This document shows, one piece after another, positions 35,007 to 43,589 of a DNA stretch of 64,000 nucleotides. The notes below the pieces were generated by a model. The model saw only the letters and a program-made list of their open reading frames with translations. It was not told the origin of the DNA and searched no databases. The DNA comes from Vulcanimicrobiota bacterium (GTDB taxonomy: Bacteria > Vulcanimicrobiota > Xenobia > Xenobiales > JADMJV01). The position numbers and the translations under genes were made by a program. The stretch covers positions 1 to 64,000 of the forward strand of contig JAHBVR010000023.1 of the NCBI GenBank assembly GCA_019637395.1, written 5' to 3'. Each line of letters starts with the position of its first letter. Positions within the stretch are counted from its first letter, which is position 1.

Positions 35007-36881
35007 ATGAAGCATCCATCCTATCGCTCATTGCTGGCATCGGGATTGCTGGCGGCGGGTTTGTTGGCCACCTGGCAGGGAGTCCAGCGCTTCCAACCCG
35101 CCCAAGACGGCGCTCCTCTGCTCGAACCCGAGCTGAACCTGACCACCTCCGACCCGGACGGACCGGGTCCTCGCCAGGCCGGTGAGGCGCGTGTCGCCGG
35201 TGAACTGGTGCTGGACCTCAAGGATGAGGCCACTCCGCAGCAGATTGCGGAATTGCACCGGCGCTACGGTATCGAGAGCAAACTCAACTCGATCCACTCC
35301 GGGGCCGCTCAGTTGCGTCTGGTGGACGTGGCTGAGTCCCGCCTCCCCGAATTGTTGGAAAAGCTCTCGGCCGACCCGCTGGTCGAGAACGTTTGCCCCA
35401 ATTACTACTACGAATTGCCGGCCGAAGAGCAGGCATCCGCCTCTGTTTTCCGGGCCCAACCGGAGAGCGGCTTCCCCAACGATCCGATGGGCAAGTACCA
35501 ATGGCATATGAATCAGATCAATGCCCAGAAAGCCTGGCCCATCGCCACCGGCGCCGACGTCATCGTAGCGGTGATCGACACCGGCGTGGCCTACCGAGAT
35601 TTCAAGGATTTCAAGCCGCTTGAGGATTTGGAAAATACCAAAATGGTGGCCGGCTATGATTTTGTGAATAAGCGGCCTGAGGCCATCGACGATCACGCCC
35701 ACGGCAGCCACGTGGCCGGCACCATCGCCCAGTCGACCAACAACGGCAAAGGCGTGATGGGCGTGGCTTTCTCGGCCTCCATCATGCCTATCAAAGTGCT
35801 CTCCGCCCGGGGCGGCGGCACTCTTTCCAATATCGCCGACGGAATTTACTTCTCGGCGGGCCACGGCGCCAAGGTCATCAACATGTCGCTGGGTGGCGGC
35901 TTCGCCGAAGCCACCCTGCGCACGGCCGTGGCCAGGGCGCACGCCAAGGGCGTGATCGTGGTCTGCGCGGCCGGGAACGAGAGCAAGGGTCGGCCCAGCT
36001 ATCCGGCCGCCTATGACGGGGCCGTCTCCGTTTCGGCCACGGATTTCCAGGAGAACCTGACTTTCTACAGCAACTACGGCCCGGCCATCGACATCGCCGC
36101 CCCCGGCGGAGACACCCGCAGCGACAAAAACGGCGACGGCTATCCGGACGGGGTTTTGCAAAATGCTCCGGTTCCGGGCCAGGCAACGCAGCACGATTAT
36201 CTCTGGTTCATGGGTACCTCCATGGCCTGCCCGCACGTGGCCGGCGTCTCCGCGCTGGTCGAATCGCTGGGCGTGACCAACCCGGCCGCGGTCGAGCGCC
36301 TGCTCAAGGCCACCGCCCGCAGCAAGGGCAAGGAAGGCCAGGAACGGGGCTACGGCGCCGGTATTGTGGACGCGCAGCGGGCCGTCTGGAAGGCCGGCAT
36401 CGAGTTCGGCGCCTGGCGATTGGGCCTGGGCCTGGTTCTGCTGGCCCTGCCCGCCCTGGCGATGTTGCGCCGCGGTTACTTCGTCGGATTGTTGCTGGCT
36501 CTGCCGGCGGCCGTGATGGCCTCCAGCGGGCTCTTCTTCCTACCACTGCTGTCGGCTTCGCCCACGCCGCCCTGCTGGATGTTCACCACCGGTTTTCCGA
36601 GCTGGGGACTGCATCTGCTGGGTGCGCCGATGCACGGCAATCCCTTGCTCTTCTCGGCCCTGGTGCCGGTGGTGCTGTCGCTGATCGTGGTAGATATCCG
36701 CCCCTTCCGCTCGCTGGTGGCCGGCCTCTCGGCCGGCTGGGCCGCCCACCTGGCCTTCGCCGGCCTGACCGGAACGGTTACCGTGCTCTTCATCCCGGGC
36801 GTCATCGGCACGCTCTGGCTGCTGGCCAACTCGCTGTTCCTGATCTTCCTGGCCACGGTGCTGGGCGAAGAACAACCCTGA
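35007..36881 (+). CDS. S8 subtilisin-like protease with polytopic C-terminal membrane domain
   Basis: A 624-residue protein. The start at 35007 has AAGGAG upstream. A signal sequence (LLASGLLAAGLLATW) is followed by an I9-like propeptide (about 60-140, LVLDLKDEATPQQIAELHRR) and a full subtilase domain with the catalytic triad in VIAVIDTGVA (about 190), HGSHVAGTIA (about 233) and GTSMACPHVAG (about 404). After residue about 468 there are five to six hydrophobic segments (for example LGLGLVLLALPALAMLRRG and VTVLFIPGVIGTLWLLANS). A subtilase ending in a multi-spanning domain is uncommon. It may be retained in the inner membrane to process exported proteins of the glycan region. A terminator follows. 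Confidence 0.88.
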   Translation: MKHPSYRSLLASGLLAAGLLATWQGVQRFQPAQDGAPLLEPELNLTTSDPDGPGPRQAGEARVAGELVLDLKDEATPQQIAELHRRYGIESKLNSIHSGAAQLRLVDVAESRLPELLEKLSADPLVENVCPNYYYELPAEEQASASVFRAQPESGFPNDPMGKYQWHMNQINAQKAWPIATGADVIVAVIDTGVAYRDFKDFKPLEDLENTKMVAGYDFVNKRPEAIDDHAHGSHVAGTIAQSTNNGKGVMGVAFSASIMPIKVLSARGGGTLSNIADGIYFSAGHGAKVINMSLGGGFAEATLRTAVARAHAKGVIVVCAAGNESKGRPSYPAAYDGAVSVSATDFQENLTFYSNYGPAIDIAAPGGDTRSDKNGDGYPDGVLQNAPVPGQATQHDYLWFMGTSMACPHVAGVSALVESLGVTNPAAVERLLKATARSKGKEGQERGYGAGIVDAQRAVWKAGIEFGAWRLGLGLVLLALPALAMLRRGYFVGLLLALPAAVMASSGLFFLPLLSASPTPPCWMFTTGFPSWGLHLLGAPMHGNPLLFSALVPVVLSLIVVDIRPFRSLVAGLSAGWAAHLAFAGLTGTVTVLFIPGVIGTLWLLANSLFLIFLATVLGEEQP

Positions 36882-36905
36882 TTGGCGGCCTTAGCCAGTC
36901 TGAAG

Positions 36906-36932
36906 AACCGGCCTTAGCGGGCCGGTTTTTTT
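36906..36932 (+). terminator. Rho-independent terminator
   Basis: AACCGGCC (36906-36913) / GGCCGGTT (36920-36927), loop TTAGCG, followed by a run of seven T. It ends the protease transcript. Confidence 0.92.
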
Positions 36933-36942
36933 GTGGCTGGGG

Positions 36943-37082
36943 TTGGCCACCGAGTGACCAGGCTTGGCCACCGGTGAACAAGATCGGCTCGCAGGAGTCG
37001 GCCCCCGGGGGGTTGGCCACCGGTGATCAGGTTTCGGTCACCGGTGACCAAGACGGGCTCGCAGGAGTCGGTCCGTCTTCAG
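36943..37082 (+). repeat. Tandem duplication, 2 x 70 bp
   Basis: Two 70-bp units start at 36943 and 37013. Each contains two related 19-mers spaced 21 bp apart (TTGGCCACCGGTGAACAAG at 36964 and variants at 36943, 37013, 37034). Each also shares the segment GGCTCGCAGGAGTCGG after the second 19-mer. Non-coding, between a terminator and the DUF7689-like gene. CACCGGTG is palindromic. Confidence 0.75.
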
Positions 37083-37176
37083 CTTTTTTTCAGGGAGCCG
37101 GGCTACCCTGGGACGGTCCGCAGGGATATGGCGATGAGCCGTTGCCCGGCAAGCTCCGTCCCCTGGAGGTAGTCAA

Positions 37177-38205
37177 GTGATCGATCCGATTCGTCCCTCT
37201 CAAGCTTCTTGGTTTACTCCGCTGGCGCGCTCCGAGGCGCCGGCTCAGGCTACGGCCAACCCGACCGACGGCTTCTCGCCTTCGCAGGGCGGCTCCGTGG
37301 CCAAGGTGCAACAGCCGCCCATTCAGGACAATCCCTACCCGCGGCCCATGACGGACGAAGAAAAGGCCGATTTCAAGTCGTGGTTCCCGGCGCTGGACGT
37401 GGACGAGGCTCGCGTCACGCACGAGGCCACTCCTCGCTACAACTGCATCTCCTGGACGACGGGCAACACCGAGAGCTGGGATTGGCCGCCTTCGATGTAT
37501 GGCGGCGACCCGGTGGAAGCTTTCAGCCAGTATTATACCGAGCGCGGTTTCACGCCGATCTCGGCGGAAGAGGCGGCCAATATCGGCAAGGACAAAGAGT
37601 TGGTCGCCTACTGGGAAGACCCTAACGGACCCACCCACGGCTCGGTTTCCGGCCCGACGCATGGGGAGCGCTGGGAATCGAAGTGCGGGCAGGCGGCTCA
37701 GATCACCCACGGACGCGATGAACTCGAATCGAACGTCTACGGCAAGATCGCCGGCTACTGGCTCAAAACCGGTGAAGGGACAAAAATTGTGCGCGAAATT
37801 CCGCTGGAAGCTCAGCAACGCCTCGACACCAAGCTGGCCATGCGTCTCCTGACCGTCGACCCCAAGGTGGCTCGCTCGTTCCAGCAGGCCTACAGCGAGT
37901 GGCAGGCGGAACGCAAATCACCCAGGATGGCTATGTCGTCCAACCCTCAGGATTACCTGAAAGGGGAGGGCTACGAAAAAATGAAGGCTCTGGGCAAAGA
38001 AGCTCTGCCCCTGTGGATGGAAAAAATGCGCGCCGGCGACTTCTTCTGCCAGTATGGCGTGCAAGAACTGACCAAACCCGACGAAGACGCCTTTCAGATC
38101 AAGGGGCCCAATCCTCAGCCCGAGCTGAAGCCTCAGGTAGTGCGCTGCAGCGAGCAGGATAAGGCCAATCAGGTCATGGTTCAGTGGCTCGATAGCCAGT
38201 GGTAG
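37177..38205 (+). CDS. DUF7689-like orphan protein with disordered leader
   Basis: A 342-residue protein from a GTG at 37177. The first 55 residues are Ala/Pro/Ser-rich with TDGFSPSQGGS and no signal peptide. The next part (about 60-195) has YNCISWTTGN with Trp-rich context, VEAFSQYYTERGF, LVAYWEDPNGPTHGS and WESKCGQAAQITHGRDEL, ending in YGKI. This Cys...THG...SKxGxxxxIxH pattern resembles the DUF7689 papain/NlpC-like fold, with a possible Cys-His dyad. The family call is from memory and unverified. The C-terminal 145 residues are helical and unrecognised. Confidence 0.65.
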   Translation: MIDPIRPSQASWFTPLARSEAPAQATANPTDGFSPSQGGSVAKVQQPPIQDNPYPRPMTDEEKADFKSWFPALDVDEARVTHEATPRYNCISWTTGNTESWDWPPSMYGGDPVEAFSQYYTERGFTPISAEEAANIGKDKELVAYWEDPNGPTHGSVSGPTHGERWESKCGQAAQITHGRDELESNVYGKIAGYWLKTGEGTKIVREIPLEAQQRLDTKLAMRLLTVDPKVARSFQQAYSEWQAERKSPRMAMSSNPQDYLKGEGYEKMKALGKEALPLWMEKMRAGDFFCQYGVQELTKPDEDAFQIKGPNPQPELKPQVVRCSEQDKANQVMVQWLDSQW

Positions 38206-38232
38206 GCTGATAGAGGCAGCCAGAGCTCAAAA

Positions 38233-38267
38233 AGAGGCCCGGTAGCAGCACCGGGCCTCTTTTTTTT
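38233..38267. terminator. Bidirectional Rho-independent terminator
   Basis: AGAGGCCCGGT (38233-38243) / ACCGGGCCTCT (38250-38260) with a T-run on the right and an A-run on the left. It sits between convergent genes, so it can stop both transcripts. Confidence 0.93.
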
Positions 38268-38273
38268 GGGGGA

Positions 38274-38714
38274 TCAGTCTCCCAGGCCGAATTCTTCCTG
38301 GATAGACCCCCACAACTGCATGATCAGGGTGGGTGACGTGTTGCGCGGAAGCCTGATCAATAGGTAGACGAAAGCAGCCAGGGCCGCCAATCCAGTGAGA
38401 AATTGAATCACGGCCCGGAAGGGGCTGCGCTTCTTGCGCTCTTTGGCGGCCTCTTCTTTTTCGACCCGCTTTTGTTCCGCTTCGCGTTCGGCGGCACGCT
38501 TGCTCTGGTCGCCTTTCTGCTTCCACTGGTCGATGCGGACTTTGGCTTGATCGATGGAGCCGGAAAGAAAGGCCAGCTCGGAACGTAGAGAGCCGGGTTT
38601 GGCTTCGCCAGGCTCGGCCTTTTTGGCGGCGGGGGTTCCTAATTTATGACCGCACGCCTCACAAAAGGTCGCGTCGGGCAACACCTGCCCGTGGCAATTT
38701 TCACAATCTGGCAT
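38274..38714 (-). CDS. Zinc-ribbon, coiled-coil, single-pass membrane protein
   Basis: A 146-residue protein. ATG 38714 is chosen because GGGAGG lies just upstream. MPDCENCHGQVLPDATFCEACG is an N-terminal zinc ribbon. A charged coiled coil (QWKQKGDQSKRAAEREAEQK) follows, then one membrane helix near 105-125 (VIQFLTGLAALAAFVYLLIR) and a short tail. The cytosolic ribbon would face inward. The function is unknown. Divergent from a helix-turn-helix protein gene. Confidence 0.72.
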   Translation of the reverse strand: MPDCENCHGQVLPDATFCEACGHKLGTPAAKKAEPGEAKPGSLRSELAFLSGSIDQAKVRIDQWKQKGDQSKRAAEREAEQKRVEKEEAAKERKKRSPFRAVIQFLTGLAALAAFVYLLIRLPRNTSPTLIMQLWGSIQEEFGLGD

Positions 38715-38878
38715 ACGGCCTCCCAAGGACGAATAGAACAGGCTTCCACAACAGAAAACGCCCCCCTTCCGACAGGGCTGATTGATGTTTTGAGCAGCAG
38801 TGTGTACAGGGTTGTGTTCATGGGTGATCGATGTGTTTGCGGAGGATGATCGGTCTTTTGTGTTGAATATTCTTCAGC

Positions 38879-39604
38879 ATGAGCAAGATGTTGAGTGTTA
38901 CGGAGGCGGCCGAACATTTCAAGGTGTCCACGGCCACGATTCGGCGTTGGATTCGCAGTGGAAGGGTGCGCAGTCAATTGACGCTGGGGCCGTTTGGCGA
39001 GCAATGGATGATCGAACCGGACGGCCTGGTGATGGAAGACCGTGCTCAAGGGCCCTATGTGCCGGTTGAGCAGTTCATGGAAAAGCCTGATCTGGTGCCG
39101 ACTCTCAAGTCGACTCAGGCTGATCAGGGGGGTGATCAGGGGTTATTGCGCGAGGCCCAGGAGGCTCTGGAAGAAGCCTGGCAGGCCAAGGAAAAAGCTG
39201 AGCAGGAGCTCCAGGAATTGCGCAGCCACAGCGATTTGAGCGCGCTCAGACTGGATTTGGAGGGTAGTGAGCGCCAGCGCGCTCGCCTGCAGCAGGAAGT
39301 CACCCGGCTGCGCCAGAGCGAGCAGCAGGCCTGGGAAGAGACGCGCACGGCTCTACGAGCGCTCCAAGGCGCCTATGCGGACTGCGAACGCCTCGGGCGC
39401 AAGCTGCACGGACTGGAGACGGAGTCCGAATGCTTCCGGCGCAGCCTGGCTCAGCGCCTGGGATTGGACTGGCGGGATTATTCGGTGCTGGAGTTGTTTT
39501 TGCGCTGGGATTCGCTGGGCGACTTTTCGGCCAGTTCGGAAAGGACCGATTGGGGCCAGATACGCCGCCGCCACGCGGTCACCGAGGAAATGGAAGCCGG
39601 TTAG
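38879..39604 (+). CDS. Excisionase/MerR-like HTH protein with long coiled coil
   Basis: A 241-residue protein. Residues 1-50 hold a MerR/excisionase-type HTH (LSVTEAAEHFKVSTATIRRW, then IRSGRVRSQLT). Residues 80-185 are a charged coiled coil (EAQEALEEAWQAKEKAEQEL). A C-terminal helical domain (LGLDWRDYSVLELFLRWDSL) ends the protein. DNA-binding plus oligomerisation suggests a regulator or nucoid/partition-type protein. ATG 38888 is a possible alternative start. It converges with rnhB, overlapping 4 nt, and is divergent from the zinc-ribbon membrane protein. Confidence 0.7.
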   Translation: MSKMLSVTEAAEHFKVSTATIRRWIRSGRVRSQLTLGPFGEQWMIEPDGLVMEDRAQGPYVPVEQFMEKPDLVPTLKSTQADQGGDQGLLREAQEALEEAWQAKEKAEQELQELRSHSDLSALRLDLEGSERQRARLQQEVTRLRQSEQQAWEETRTALRALQGAYADCERLGRKLHGLETESECFRRSLAQRLGLDWRDYSVLELFLRWDSLGDFSASSERTDWGQIRRRHAVTEEMEAG

Positions 39605-40311
39605 AAGCTCAAGTCGAGCTGGGCAGGCAGTTGGGCTTTGACGGGGCGGTAGTTGCGGCGGTGATGGGGGGTGGGGCCGAGGCGCTTGAGAGCCTCCTGG
39701 TGCTCGCCGGTGCAGTAGCCCACGTTTTGCTCCCAACCGTAGCCCGGGAACTGCCGGGCCAGGTCTTTCATGATGCGATCGCGAGTGACTTTGGCTACAA
39801 TCGAGGCGGCCGCGATCAGCGCGCTGTTGCGATCCCCCCCGATGATGGCGCGTTGCTTGAGTTTCTTGTCGGGCAAGGGGTATTTGCCGTCCACCAGCAC
39901 CAGCTTGGGCTTGATCTTCAGGCGTTTGAGGGCTGCCTGCATAGCGCCCAGGGATAGATGATGAAGATTCCCCTCGCTGATGACGTCGACCGAGACCACC
40001 TCGACCTCGACGCGGATGTTGCTGGCGCGAATCAACTCGACCAGCACCTCGCGCTCATCCGGACTCAATTTTTTCGAGTCGTTCAGACCGGGTATAAAAA
40101 CCGGGCCCTGCGCGGTAGCGGCGGCGGCCACCAGCGGCCCGGCCATGGGGCCTCGGCCTACTTCGTCGGTGCCGACCACCCAGCCAGGAAAGCCCCCGTG
40201 CTCATGCTCCCAGAGGTTGTCCAGGCGCGTTCGTTCTTTGGCCCACCAGGCATCTTCTTCGATCTGCTGGCGCATATAGGCTTGCAGGCGGCTCAGTCGG
40301 CTAGGGTTCAT
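39601..40311 (-). CDS. rnhB: Ribonuclease HII
   Basis: Removes RNA from RNA-DNA hybrids and misincorporated ribonucleotides. A start at ATG 40311 gives 236 residues. An extension to 40401 is rejected because it runs inside rbgA. Motifs: VVGTDEVGRGPMAGPLVAAA (catalytic Asp-Glu), LNDSKKLSPDERE, VDGKYPLP and IVAKVTRDRIM. It overlaps rbgA by 11 nt and belongs to the rplS-rbgA-rnhB group seen in many bacteria. Confidence 0.95.
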   Translation of the reverse strand: MNPSRLSRLQAYMRQQIEEDAWWAKERTRLDNLWEHEHGGFPGWVVGTDEVGRGPMAGPLVAAAATAQGPVFIPGLNDSKKLSPDEREVLVELIRASNIRVEVEVVSVDVISEGNLHHLSLGAMQAALKRLKIKPKLVLVDGKYPLPDKKLKQRAIIGGDRNSALIAAASIVAKVTRDRIMKDLARQFPGYGWEQNVGYCTGEHQEALKRLGPTPHHRRNYRPVKAQLPAQLDLSF

Positions 40312-41158
40312 GCAAAGGCTCCCAAGTAATCGTGCCCAGTTTGCCGTCGAAACACTGATTGAATAACCAGGTGGCGGCGCGTTCTTCGTCCACGATTCCA
40401 CCTTTCTGCAAAAATCCTAGCTTGCGCCCCAATTCCTCCAGGCTCAGGCAGGGAGTGGGAAGCCGGTCCTGCAGCCCCAGTTCCCGCAGCCGGCGCAGCA
40501 AGATGGTGGCCACCTCATAGCGAGGAACCACGTCGGCCTTGACGTTGCCGCAGGCCGTCAAGTGGGCCAGTTGGGGCCAGGTTTCGATGCGGGGATAGAG
40601 GATGCCCGGAGTGTCGCGCACCTGGATGCCTTCGGGTCCGCTGACCCAGTTGGATTTGCCCCGGGTCAGTCCGGGTTTTTTGCCGGTCCTGGCGGAAGCG
40701 CGCCCCACCAGGCGGTTAAGCATGGACGACTTGCCCACGTTCGGTAGCCCTACCACCATCAGCCGCAGGGGGCGTTCCAGCAGGGAGCGGCCGCTGCGCT
40801 TCTCGGCCAGGCGGTCTTTGACGGCCTGCAGTGGCTGTTTGAGAGGGCCCAGACCAGAGCCCGATTTGGATTGCATCTCCACTACCTGATGCAGCTTGCG
40901 CAGTTCAGCCGCCCATTCGCGGGTCTGCTGCGCCTCGGCCAGGTCGACTTTGTTCAATACCCAGATCTGCTCGACCGGGCGTTTGCGCAGGCTGTCCAGC
41001 AATTGAGGGTGCTGACAACTGCGCGGGATGCGGGCGTCGAGCAGGAAGAGTACCACATCGATTTCCTTGAGTTGCTCCTCGAGCATGCGCCAGGCGCTCT
41101 TCATGTGCCCCGGGAACCAGGAGAAAGTAGCTTTGGGTGGGTCTTTCAGACTTTCCAT
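40301..41158 (-). CDS. rbgA: Ribosome biogenesis GTPase RbgA (YlqF)
   Basis: A circularly permuted GTPase needed for late 50S assembly. The 285-residue protein has the G motifs in permuted order: G4 WVLNKVDLA before G1 GLPNVGKSSML, G2 region GLTRGKSNW, then G3 DTPGIL. WFPGHMKSAWRML is the conserved RbgA N-terminus. It lies 80 nt below rplS, with a terminator-like hairpin in between, and overlaps rnhB. Confidence 0.95.
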   Translation of the reverse strand: MESLKDPPKATFSWFPGHMKSAWRMLEEQLKEIDVVLFLLDARIPRSCQHPQLLDSLRKRPVEQIWVLNKVDLAEAQQTREWAAELRKLHQVVEMQSKSGSGLGPLKQPLQAVKDRLAEKRSGRSLLERPLRLMVVGLPNVGKSSMLNRLVGRASARTGKKPGLTRGKSNWVSGPEGIQVRDTPGILYPRIETWPQLAHLTACGNVKADVVPRYEVATILLRRLRELGLQDRLPTPCLSLEELGRKLGFLQKGGIVDEERAATWLFNQCFDGKLGTITWEPLHEP

Positions 41159-41178
41159 TCGAACCTTACTTACAGAAG

Positions 41179-41209
41179 AAAAAGGCCCGTCCCTGCCGGG
41201 GCGAGCCTT
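41179..41209 (-). terminator. Imperfect terminator hairpin below rplS
   Basis: On the minus strand AAGGCTCGCCCC pairs with GGGACGGGCCTT with two mismatches and runs into TTTTTC. It could act as a partial terminator or attenuator, tuning rbgA-rnhB expression below that of rplS. Confidence 0.7.
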
Positions 41210-41238
41210 CTCTCGGGGCTTCAGGAGCCTCAGGATTT

Positions 41239-41586
41239 CTAGTTGCGGCGCTCTTTGACGCGAGCATCCTTGCCCACCTTGTCGCGCAGATAGAAGAGAC
41301 GGGCGCGCCGGACGATACCGCGGCGAACCACTTCCAGCTTGTCCACGCGGGGGCTGTGAATCAACACCGTGCGCTCGACCCCGACGCCGTGGGAAATCTT
41401 GCGCAGAGTGATGGTCTCGCGCAGGCCGCCACGGCGATTGCGGGTGATGCAGACTCCTTCGAAAGCCTGAAGACGCTCTTTGCCACCTTCAACGACCTTG
41501 AGCCAGGCGCGCACGGTGTCGCCAGGTCCGAACTCGGGGAGTTCTTTCTTCATCTGCTCGGCTTCAAGAGTTTGAATGATTTGCAT
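41239..41586 (-). CDS. rplS: 50S ribosomal protein L19
   Basis: A 115-residue L19, the usual length. [20 protein letters not shown], then [30 protein letters not shown] and the C-terminal [15 protein letters not shown] are highly conserved. L19 sits at the 30S-50S interface. The promoter at 41619-41647 and a GGGAAAGGA stretch precede it. Confidence 0.97.
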   Translation of the reverse strand: MQIIQTLEAEQMKKELPEFGPGDTVRAWLKVVEGGKERLQAFEGVCITRNRRGGLRETITLRKISHGVGVERTVLIHSPRVDKLEVVRRGIVRRARLFYLRDKVGKDARVKERRN

Positions 41587-41618
41587 GTCAGTGACGTCCT
41601 TTCCCTTAGGAAGTCGGA

Positions 41619-41647
41619 ATCATAGCACTTCGCTCGGGTGCTGACAA
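41619..41647 (-). promoter_or_regulatory. Sigma-70-type promoter of rplS
   Basis: On the minus strand TTGTCA (41647-41642) and TATGAT (41624-41619) are separated by 17 bp, close to consensus. The -10 lies 33 bp before the rplS start codon. Confidence 0.8.
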
Positions 41648-41809
41648 GAGTTCTCGCTAAATTCTTAGGGAAGGTCAGCAAAGCTCCATCATCAGGCCGG
41701 TCTGGGGTTGGGGTTCGGCTTGCGCTCGGGTCTTCCAGGCCCACCGGAGGCCTCCAGCTTGAGGCCCTCGCTCTCCAAGCCTTGGACGTAGAACTCCAAC
41801 AGGGATTGG

Positions 41810-42101
41810 CCTCCGCGGAGCAGCCGTGGCGGAGTCTCCGCCATCAGGTATCCGCATCCTCTCGGAAACGGCCCCAGACCAACCTCCGCGGAGCAGCCGT
41901 GGCGGAGTCTCCGCCATCAGGCCTCCGCCCCCCCTCGGAAACGGCCCCAGACCGGCCTCCGCGGAGCAGCCGTGGCGGAGTCTCCGCCATCAGGCCTCCG
42001 CCCCCCCTCGGAAACGGCCCCAAACCGACTTCTGCGGAGCAGCCATGGCGGAACCTCCGCCATCAGACCTCCGCCCCCCTCGGAAACGGCCCCAGACCAA
42101 C
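41810..42101 (+). repeat. Minisatellite, four copies of a 73-bp unit
   Basis: Units begin at 41810, 41883, 41956 and 42029 with exact 73-bp spacing. They are nearly identical, and the fourth is more diverged. Each unit contains the palindrome CTCCGCGGAG, the inverted repeat GGCGGAGTCTCCGCC and a CTCGGAAACGGCCCC segment. The period is not a multiple of three, so it is non-coding despite open frames. It fills most of the 641-bp gap between rplS and asnS. Confidence 0.92.
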
Positions 42102-42242
42102 CTCCATGCCTCAGGTATCCGCACCCCATGCGGTCGGGCAGTCGGGGTTGTATCTGCATAGCTGAAATCCATTCGAAACAAAGGAGGGCCGCCGGGGCCC
42201 CGCAAAGCCATCGGGACATTCACGAGGATGGGTTTTGAAAGC

Positions 42243-43544
42243 ATGAGCAAGGCACCCTGGGTACGCATTGACAAGGTCGGAGAGCACTCCGGTGAAATCG
42301 TGGAAATCCGCGGTTGGCTGAGCCGACTCCGCTCCTCTGGCAAGATCAGCTTTTTGCAGTTGCGCGACGGTTCGGGAAATATCCAGGGTGTGATGGCCAA
42401 AGCCGACGTGGGCGAGGAGATTTTTGCCAAGTCCAAGAGCGTGGGTCAGGAATCCTCGCTGCGCGCCTGGGGCAAGGTGAACCCGGACGAGCGGGCGCCC
42501 GGCGGTTACGAGTTGCACCTGACCGATATCGAAGTGCTGCACCATGCCGAGGGTTATCCTATCACTCCCAAGGAGCACGGCACCGACTTCTTGATGGACC
42601 ACCGCCATCTCTGGCTGCGTTCCAACCGCCAGCACGCCATCCTGAAAATTCGCGCCGAGATCATGAAAGGCATCATCGACTGGCTCGACGATCACGATTT
42701 CCTGCGAGTGGACACGCCGATCCTTACGCCTAGCGCCTGTGAGGGCACCACCACTCTGTTTGAAACCGACTACTTCGAGTCCAAGGCTTACCTGGCCCAG
42801 TCCGGCCAGCTCTACAACGAGGCCACCGCCATGGCCTTCGGCAAGGTCTACACCTTCGGGCCCACCTTTCGCGCCGAGAAGTCCAAGACGCGCCGCCATT
42901 TGATGGAGTTTTGGATGGTCGAGCCGGAAATGGCCTTCTGCGATTTCGAAGAGAATATGCGGGTTCAAGAGCAGATGCTGGAGTACGTGGCCCAGCGGGT
43001 GCTGGAAAAACGGGCGCGCGAACTCAAGGTGCTGGAGCGCGACACCGCCAAGCTGGAAAATATCAAGGCGCCTTTTGTGCGTCTGGCCTATGACGACGCC
43101 GTCAAGCTGCTCAACGAAAAGGGCGTGGAGTTCGCCTGGGGCGGCGACTTCGGCGGCGGCGATGAAACCATCATCGCCGAGTCTTTTGATCGGCCGGTTT
43201 TTGTGCACCGCTTTCCTACCGCCATCAAGGCTTTTTACATGAAGCCCGATCCGGAACGACCGGAAGTGGTGCTGGGAGCCGATCTGCTGGCTCCGGAGGG
43301 CTACGGCGAGGTGATCGGAGGCGGGCAGCGTTTAGATGACCTGGCGCTCCTGGAGCAACGCATCAAAGATCATCACCTGCCCGAGGAAGCCTATGCCTGG
43401 TACGTGGATCTGCGCCGTTACGGCTCGGTGCCGCACTCGGGCTTCGGGTTAGGCCTGGAGCGCACGGTGGCCTGGTTCTGCGGCCTCGAGCACGTGCGCG
43501 AAACCATTCCCTTCCCACGTATGCTCTCACGCCTCTATCCCTGA
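42243..43544 (+). CDS. asnS: Asparaginyl-tRNA synthetase
   Basis: Class IIb synthetase. The N-terminal OB fold ([20 protein letters not shown]) is followed by the catalytic core: [16 protein letters not shown] (motif 1), [20 protein letters not shown] (motif 2) and [13 protein letters not shown] (motif 3). The motif 2 flank [14 protein letters not shown] marks AsnRS over AspRS. The 433-residue length is normal. ATG 42228 is an in-frame alternative, but its SD is too close. It lies just below the 73-bp repeat array. Confidence 0.94.
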   Translation: MSKAPWVRIDKVGEHSGEIVEIRGWLSRLRSSGKISFLQLRDGSGNIQGVMAKADVGEEIFAKSKSVGQESSLRAWGKVNPDERAPGGYELHLTDIEVLHHAEGYPITPKEHGTDFLMDHRHLWLRSNRQHAILKIRAEIMKGIIDWLDDHDFLRVDTPILTPSACEGTTTLFETDYFESKAYLAQSGQLYNEATAMAFGKVYTFGPTFRAEKSKTRRHLMEFWMVEPEMAFCDFEENMRVQEQMLEYVAQRVLEKRARELKVLERDTAKLENIKAPFVRLAYDDAVKLLNEKGVEFAWGGDFGGGDETIIAESFDRPVFVHRFPTAIKAFYMKPDPERPEVVLGADLLAPEGYGEVIGGGQRLDDLALLEQRIKDHHLPEEAYAWYVDLRRYGSVPHSGFGLGLERTVAWFCGLEHVRETIPFPRMLSRLYP

Positions 43545-43589
43545 TTCCCGGCACAGGAGTTAGAGCGCGCTTCCTTGAACGACCGCCCC

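Noticed and set aside
41810-42101. CRISPR array
   Set aside because: The 73-bp units are contiguous with no unique spacers and no cas genes are nearby.
41638-42165. Coding interpretation of the repeat region
   Set aside because: Open frames of 80-175 codons exist, but the 73-bp period shifts the frame each copy and the products are repeat-derived Pro/Ser/Arg-rich sequence.
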